64,000 nucleotides of DNA from Saccharothrix deserti (GTDB lineage: Bacteria > Actinomycetota > Actinomycetes > Mycobacteriales > Pseudonocardiaceae), in NCBI RefSeq assembly GCF_009769385.1, contig NZ_VKAB01000040.1, positions 22,711 through 86,710 on the forward strand, read 5' to 3'. The position numbers and the translations under genes were made by a program. Positions 59,573 to 64,000 of the stretch are shown one piece after another. The first letter of the stretch is position 1. Every line of letters starts with the position of its first letter. The notes under the pieces are model-generated. The model made no database searches. It saw only the letters and a program-made list of their open reading frames with translations, and was not told the origin of the DNA.

Positions 59573-61213
59573 ATGGAAGCCGTCGCCACGGCACACCTGG
59601 CCCGCGCGCGGGAGCTTTGCCGGGCCTCCCGGTGGGAGGCGGCGTGCGCGGAGTACGCCGCGGCAGACGCCGAAGAGCCGCTCGCCGTCGAGGATCTGGA
59701 AGCGTTCGCCGAGGCGGCCCAGGTCTGTGCCCGGGGTGACGAGGCGGTCGCCCTGCTTCACCGTGTCTTCGACCTCCGGGTCAGTGCCGACGAACTCGAT
59801 GACGCGGCACATGTCGCGTTCTGGCTGTGGTGGGCCCTGTTGAACAACAACGAGGTCGTCCAAGCAAGCGGTTGGCTCAAGCAGACGAGCCGCGCCCTGG
59901 GCCCCGGCATGGCCACCAACCTGTGGCTCAAGATCCCCGAGGCGATGTTCCACGGAACGACGGGCAACCGCTCGCGCGCCGACGAGCTGCTGGGGGCGAT
60001 CGTCGACGAAGGTCAGGGCGAGGTGGTCCCATGGGCATTGAGCATGTGGGGTCAGACCCTGATCGACGAGGGGCGGCTCCAGGACGGGCTCGATCGCCTG
60101 GAGGAGGCGATGGCCATTCTCCTCACCCATGGCCTGTCGCCACGGGTCACCCCATGGGTCTATTGCGCCGCCGTCCGCGGGTGCTGTCTGGCACGCGACT
60201 TCGCTCGCGCCCGGGCTTGGAGCCGGTCGATGGCCAGGTGGCTCGATTCGCTGAGCAGCCTGGGAGGCGCGTACCTCGGGAACTGCCGCATCTACCGCTC
60301 ACGGTTGATGCTCCTCAACGGTGCCTGGCCGGACGCCCTCGACGAGATCGCCGCGGTCTGCACCGACCTCGACGGCTACACCGGTTGGGTCTGCGGCCAC
60401 GCGTACTACCAGCTCGGTGAGGTCCGGCGGCTACGTGGCGAGTGGGATGCCGCCGAAGACGCCTACCGCCGCGCGGCGGAACACGGCTGCCCGACACAGC
60501 CGGGACTCGCGCTCCTCAGACTCGCCGAAGGTGACGTCGACGCCGCGTCAGCCGGCGTCCGTCGGGCGCTGACCGAGGTGACCGCGAAGCCCGACCGCCT
60601 GGACCTGTTGAAGGCCGCGGTCACCATCTACCTCGAGCAGGGGAAGATCGAGGCGGCCCGGGGTGCCGTGACCGAGTTCGAGGAGATCACGGGGGAGCTC
60701 ACGACGCCCGTCATCGAGGCCGAGACGTCCGCCGTCAGAGGCGCGCTGGCGCTCTCCGAGGGCGATCCCGGAAGCGCGTTGCCACTCCTCCGGCGGGCCG
60801 TCGGTACCTGGCAGGAGCAGGGTGCCCCGCACGAGGTGGCCAAACTGAACGTCCTGATCGGGCAGGCCTGCCGCGCGCTCGCCGACCATGATGGTGCGCG
60901 GCTCGAATTCTCAGCGGCCCGGGAGACGTTCGAACGGCTCGGCGCGCGTCCGGATCTGGCTCATCTGGACCGGATCGTCGCGGCCACGGACGCTGGTTCT
61001 GAGACACACGGGCTCACTCGACGGGAGATCGAGGTCCTCTGCCTCATCGCCCGAGGCATGGCGAACCGTGCGATCGCCAACGAGCTGCACCTCAGCGAGC
61101 GCACTGTCCATCGCCACGTGTCCAACATCTTCACCAAGCTCGACGTCGACTCGCGCACCGCCGCGGTCGCATACGGAATCAAACACCGCATCGTCGAGAT
61201 GGACACCCTCTAG
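59573..61213 (+). CDS. LuxR-family regulator with TPR-type N-terminal region
   Basis: 546 residues from ATG 59573 with GGAG upstream. Residues about 1-460 are helical repeats of the TPR/MalT kind (LGEVRRLRGEWDAAEDAYRR). The C-terminal GerE/LuxR DNA-binding domain is residues about 478-540: LTRREIEVLCLIARGMANR, IANELHLSERTVHRHVSNIF and TKLDVDSRTAA. The ATPase domain of full-size LAL regulators is missing, so it is a short TPR-LuxR form. Stop TAG at 61211-61213 touches the left end of an IS1380-type element. It likely controls the divergent alpha/beta hydrolase gene. Confidence 0.88.
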   Translation: MEAVATAHLARARELCRASRWEAACAEYAAADAEEPLAVEDLEAFAEAAQVCARGDEAVALLHRVFDLRVSADELDDAAHVAFWLWWALLNNNEVVQASGWLKQTSRALGPGMATNLWLKIPEAMFHGTTGNRSRADELLGAIVDEGQGEVVPWALSMWGQTLIDEGRLQDGLDRLEEAMAILLTHGLSPRVTPWVYCAAVRGCCLARDFARARAWSRSMARWLDSLSSLGGAYLGNCRIYRSRLMLLNGAWPDALDEIAAVCTDLDGYTGWVCGHAYYQLGEVRRLRGEWDAAEDAYRRAAEHGCPTQPGLALLRLAEGDVDAASAGVRRALTEVTAKPDRLDLLKAAVTIYLEQGKIEAARGAVTEFEEITGELTTPVIEAETSAVRGALALSEGDPGSALPLLRRAVGTWQEQGAPHEVAKLNVLIGQACRALADHDGARLEFSAARETFERLGARPDLAHLDRIVAATDAGSETHGLTRREIEVLCLIARGMANRAIANELHLSERTVHRHVSNIFTKLDVDSRTAAVAYGIKHRIVEMDTL

Positions 61214-61384
61214 CCCGGATCTTTCGTGTGGGTGACGGCCTGGCTTGAGACCGTGACCAGTGACTGTTGCGGGTCCTCCTTTCGGTGTTCGGCATGGTCG
61301 AGGTGGCCCGTTGTCGGCCGGGTGCCGGCGGGTTCCACTGCCCGGTGGTGGTGCCGACTGCTCGTAGGGACCGGTTCTGGCTGG

Positions 61385-62782
61385 TCAGGCCGGTTGAGAT
61401 AGGCCGTGTAGGCGCTGGTGGCCGGTCATGATCAGTTCGGCCCAGGGTGCGTGGGCGGCCAGTCGGAGGTGGACCTGCCGGGCGTGGCGGGCGATGCGGC
61501 CGGCGACGGAGAACAGGCGTAGCCGCAGGCGTTTGGGCTCCCAGCGCCGGGCGTCGTGGTCGGGCAGGGCGAGCATCTGGGTCCATGCGGTCAACTCGAC
61601 CGCCAGGGCCACGATCGCGACCCAGATCCGGTTCTGGGCGAAGCCGCGCAGGGGCAGGTTGGTCAGCCCGGTGGCCTTGGCGGTGCGGATGCGGTCCTCG
61701 GCGCGGGCCCGACGGCGGTGCCGCAACTCCAGATCCGCCAACTGCCCGCGGGCGGTGTTGGTGGCGAACGCGGTCAGCCGCAGTCCGTCGGCGTCGGTGA
61801 ACCGCAACTGCGCGCCCGGGTGCGGCCGTTCCTTGCGCACCAGAACCCGCATCCCCTTCGGCCATCCCGACAGGTCCAGCACGCCGGTGGCCTCGGCGAC
61901 CCACGCCCCGTCACGCGGGGAGCCCTCGTCGTCGTAGGCCGGGGTCCACGAGTGCGCGGGGATCAGGGCGAGGCGTCCGACCGCGTCGTCGGGCAGGCTG
62001 AACCCCAGCGAGTAAGCCAGTTTCCTCGCCTGCAACCAGTCCACGAACTCGTGGGTGCCGCCCGCGGCATCGGTGCGGATCAGCACCTTGTGTCCGACGC
62101 GTCCACCTTTGGCGGTGAACGGCAACTGCCGCAACGCCTCCCGGGTCACGGTGATGTGGTCGGCGGCGGTGTTCGATCCGGCGTTGCCGGGCCGCAGCAG
62201 CAACGACAGTGGTTCGCCGGTGCCTTGGGCGCCGTGGTCGACGAACGAGCACAACGGGTGGAAACCGTAGCCACGTTTGAACGTCGGGGCCGCATTCTCT
62301 TTCTCGGAGTGCGCGGTGACCAGGGTCGCGTCCAGGTCGACGATCAACGGCTTGTCGGGGCCGATTCCGTGGTCGGGGGCGTGTCGGCCGGCCGCCTTCC
62401 ATGCCACCGCCCGTGCCCGCGTGCGGGCGGCGGCCACCGCGGCCAGGGCCTTGTCGCAGTCACGGGCCAGGGCATCGATCAGCCGCGACACCGTCGGGTC
62501 CGAGGCGACCGGGCCGAACAGGCCCGGTTCGGCACGCAGGGTCGCGATGTCGGCCAGGCAGTCACCGCCGACGGCCAACGTGATCGCCAGATCGGACACG
62601 ATCTTGCCGGGGTCGTGGACCGCGGTCGGTGCCCGCCACCGACCCAACGCCGTCGACAGTGCCCGGTCCAGGCCTGTCTTGTGGACGGTCTCGACCAGCA
62701 ACGTCGCGCCCGCCTGCGACACCACTCCCGTTCCGGCGGTGTCGACGGTCAACGACGGATACGACCGGGTAGGCTTGATCAC
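61385..62782 (-). CDS. IS1380-family transposase
   Basis: About 465 residues from GTG 62782 (IKPTRSYPSLTVDTAGTG). Family blocks: LGRWRAPTAVHDPGKIV, LAVGGDCLADIATLRAEPG, FGPVASDPTVSRLIDAL, LIVDLDATLVTAHSEKE with the first catalytic Asp, KRGYGFHPL, RTDAAGGTHEFVDW with the second, and RAEDRIRTAKATGLTNLP carrying the final acidic residue. The frame appears intact, so the element may be active. In-frame codons extend further upstream through a strong hairpin; the start after the hairpin is preferred because it matches the family N-terminus. Confidence 0.9.
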   Translation of the reverse strand: MIKPTRSYPSLTVDTAGTGVVSQAGATLLVETVHKTGLDRALSTALGRWRAPTAVHDPGKIVSDLAITLAVGGDCLADIATLRAEPGLFGPVASDPTVSRLIDALARDCDKALAAVAAARTRARAVAWKAAGRHAPDHGIGPDKPLIVDLDATLVTAHSEKENAAPTFKRGYGFHPLCSFVDHGAQGTGEPLSLLLRPGNAGSNTAADHITVTREALRQLPFTAKGGRVGHKVLIRTDAAGGTHEFVDWLQARKLAYSLGFSLPDDAVGRLALIPAHSWTPAYDDEGSPRDGAWVAEATGVLDLSGWPKGMRVLVRKERPHPGAQLRFTDADGLRLTAFATNTARGQLADLELRHRRRARAEDRIRTAKATGLTNLPLRGFAQNRIWVAIVALAVELTAWTQMLALPDHDARRWEPKRLRLRLFSVAGRIARHARQVHLRLAAHAPWAELIMTGHQRLHGLSQPA

Positions 62783-62784
62783 CG

Positions 62785-62855
62785 GAAAGGTGCTCCTGAA
62801 CTCGCACGGACAAGGCCCTAGACAAGCCATATCCTTGCAGCTCAGAGCACCTTTC
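62785..62855. repeat. Leader hairpin of IS element A
   Basis: GAAAGGTGCTCCTGAA (62785-62800) pairs with CAGCTCAGAGCACCTTTC (62838-62855) through 11 perfect base pairs plus a few beyond a one-base bulge. The same stem is kept in the second IS copy although the loop sequence has changed. It lies between the IS end and the transposase start and could hide the ribosome site in read-through transcripts. Confidence 0.75.
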
Positions 62856-62902
62856 TCTATGAGCTGGCCACTCTCACGCCAATCCCCCGTGAAAGCAGCG
62901 GG

Positions 62903-63240
62903 TTAGCGACAGCGACATCGTAACGCTGGGCCAGGCCGGGCTCAGCTTGGTGATACAGCAGAAGCCCGATCTCGGTGTGGTGCATGAGGGTGCTCGGCCG
63001 GACACCGGTGATCTCGGCGAGTTCGCCGCGACGCACAAGCTGCTGGGGTGTCGCGGCAGGCACAGCCGTCGCTTCGGTGGCCGGGCTCTTGCCGGCAGCC
63101 GCCTCCAGGTAGAGATCAAGCGACGGGTCGGCGGCCTCGTACATCAGACGGTAGTAGTCGTCGCTGGCGCCGCCGATCTGGGCCTTCTCCAGGGCTCCGA
63201 TGTAAGCCCAGCGCCGCTTGACCGGCAGCCTCCAGACCAC
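62903..63240 (-). pseudogene. MerR-type regulator gene truncated by the IS
   Basis: About 112 residues remain. The end reads RGELAEITGVRPSTLMHHTE and IGLLLYHQAEPGLAQRYDV, a MerR-type winged-helix start (the ELA-x-x-TGV-x-x-STLRYYTEIGLL pattern), preceded by a long N-terminal part (LEKAQIGGASDDYYRLMYEA). The frame enters IS element A after RYDVAVA, where intact proteins would go on with the wing and dimer helix. The lost end is not found on the other side of the IS, so a deletion went with the insertion. Confidence 0.6.
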
Positions 63241-63603
63241 AACGGTGACCCGACGGGGCAGCGGATCGAGCAGAGGTGCACGTTGGCAAGCATCGGCGAG
63301 GTGGTGGCCGTGCTGCGCGCCAGGTCGTAGCCGACCTCCCGTTCGTATCGCTGGCCGAAGCGGTCGATCGCCACCTACCGGCTCGGCCAGGCCTCGACGG
63401 ACCGAGTCGCCCGCACCTTGTCCGTGTGGTCCGTCACTACTGGTAGCAAGGCCGCCGTCGCCCGTGACCGCAGTACTAGACGGTAACCCCGATCATGGTG
63501 ATTTGCCCCCTCGGACTTGCCAGGACCGGCGGCCAACTGGTAGGAACCGCCTGGGGCCCAAAGGTTCTGCCTCACTTGATCTTCAAGTGAGGAGTGTGTC
63601 TGC

Positions 63604-63807
63604 ATGTGGCCCTGGCTCATCGGCCTGTACGTCTTATTCTCCGCCGCGCTGGCGTGGCGGGCGACGGGCGTGGCGATCCACAGCACCGACCCCCAGCAGC
63701 GCAAGGACGCCTGGCGGGTACTCGCGTTCGTCTGGGGCGGCGGCACAGCTGGCTCGGGCATAGCGGCAGCTGCGGTGCGCCTGTACGAGCTCGGTGTCTT
63801 CCCGTGA
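63604..63807 (+). CDS. Small two-span membrane protein
   Basis: 67 residues, ATG start with GAGGAG about 9 bp upstream. Two hydrophobic spans (LIGLYVLFSAALAWRATGV and LAFVWGGGTAGSGIAAAAV) separated by a charged loop (DPQQRKDAWR). No family recognised. It is short but has good codon use, a ribosome site and sensible topology. Confidence 0.5.
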   Translation: MWPWLIGLYVLFSAALAWRATGVAIHSTDPQQRKDAWRVLAFVWGGGTAGSGIAAAAVRLYELGVFP

Positions 63808-63879
63808 CGGCCGGCAGGCGCGCCAAGCGGCTCGTGGATGACCGGCCGGCCCCTGACCGGTCGACGGTCACGGTGCTAG

Positions 63880-64000
63880 CCCGCCGCTTTCGTGCGAATT
63901 CGGCGTGACGGGTGTCGATCACGGAGAAAGGTGCTCTGAGCTGCAAGGATATGACTTGCTGAGGGTCATGTCCGTACCAGTTCAGGAGCACCTTTCTGGT
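63880..64000 (+). mobile_element. IS1380-family insertion sequence B, left end only
   Basis: CCCGCCGCTTTCGTG at 63880 corresponds to the end of IS element A (CCCGCTGCTTTCACG) and is preceded by CTAG. The leader hairpin (arms about 63926-63943 and 63978-63996) is almost identical to that of element A, but the loop differs at many positions, so this is a related rather than identical element. Its transposase would start just beyond the window, on the plus strand. Confidence 0.72.

Larger units (their letters stand above)
61214..62902 (-). mobile_element. IS1380-family insertion sequence A
   Basis: About 1.69 kb, the usual size for the family. The left end begins CCCGGATCTTTCGTG at 61214 and the right end, read inward, begins CCCGCTGCTTTCACG from 62902, an imperfect inverted repeat. 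Flanks are CTAG on the left and TTAG on the right. The second element in the window also has CTAG before its end. It contains one transposase gene on the minus strand and truncates a MerR-type gene on its right. Confidence 0.75.

Noticed and set aside
1..64000. CRISPR array, tRNA or rRNA genes
   Set aside because: No spaced direct repeats of 25-40 bases and no cloverleaf or rRNA-like segments were noticed on either strand; tRNAs were not exhaustively excluded by computation.

Overview
High-GC actinobacterial DNA, most likely from Pseudonocardiales (Lentzea/Saccharothrix/Amycolatopsis-like). This is inferred from GC bias, gene families and a GTCGTGAGTGG-type hairpin terminator; no marker gene is present to prove it.

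Region 1 (about 0.3-27.7 kb) is one contiguous metallophore gene cluster. Four 15-bp palindromes of the actinobacterial Zur (zinc uptake regulator) type, TGAnAATnATTnTCA, stand before its transcription units: at 300 (permease remnant and MFS exporter), 2183 (stand-alone methyltransferase), 3373 (PKS/NRPS hybrid and the importer operon) and 22348 (divergent, between an ABC half-transporter pair and the second NRPS). The two megasynthases resemble the yersiniabactin HMWP2/HMWP1 pair: NRPS = CP-Cy-A(Cys)-PCP-Cy-PCP; hybrid = KS-AT-KR-ACP-Cy-PCP-Cy-PCP-TE. Together they carry four heterocyclisation domains, one degenerate, and a single adenylation domain with a cysteine-type code. No aryl-acid ligase or salicylate synthase is in the window; a KASIII-like protein with an altered catalytic set is the candidate starter enzyme. 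Transport is covered by an MFS exporter, a lipoprotein/peptide-type importer whose second permease is fused to both ATPases, and a YbtP/YbtQ-like ABC pair. A thioredoxin-reductase-like dithiol enzyme and one unknown protein complete the set. The most economical reading is a Zur-controlled, thiazoline-rich zinc metallophore related in logic to coelibactin and yersiniabactin but with an extra Cy-PCP module and an unknown starter.

Region 2 (27.7-44.7 kb) is accessory DNA full of damaged genes: transposase and integrase fragments, a TPR-CHAT protease overlapping a small membrane-protein gene, an IstB remnant, DUF6228, a frameshifted and a truncated ABC-2 permease meeting a decapitated histidine kinase, a truncated DUF2243 protein, a secreted ThuA-like protein, an L-asparaginase and a SUKH (SMI1/KNR4) protein.

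Region 3 (44.7-57.2 kb) holds a TetR/YqeB-like/membrane-protein operon, an acyl-CoA dehydrogenase fragment, a Tat-exported SGNH hydrolase downstream of a 2,166-residue secreted RHS-repeat protein with a basic C-terminal tip, and a divergent XRE regulator / ImmA-IrrE metallopeptidase / MAB_1171c-type membrane-protein operon.

Region 4 (57.2-64 kb) has a truncated HEAT-type gene, an alpha/beta hydrolase divergent from a TPR-LuxR regulator, and two related IS1380-type elements facing away from each other around a truncated MerR-type gene and a small membrane protein. The second IS runs off the window.
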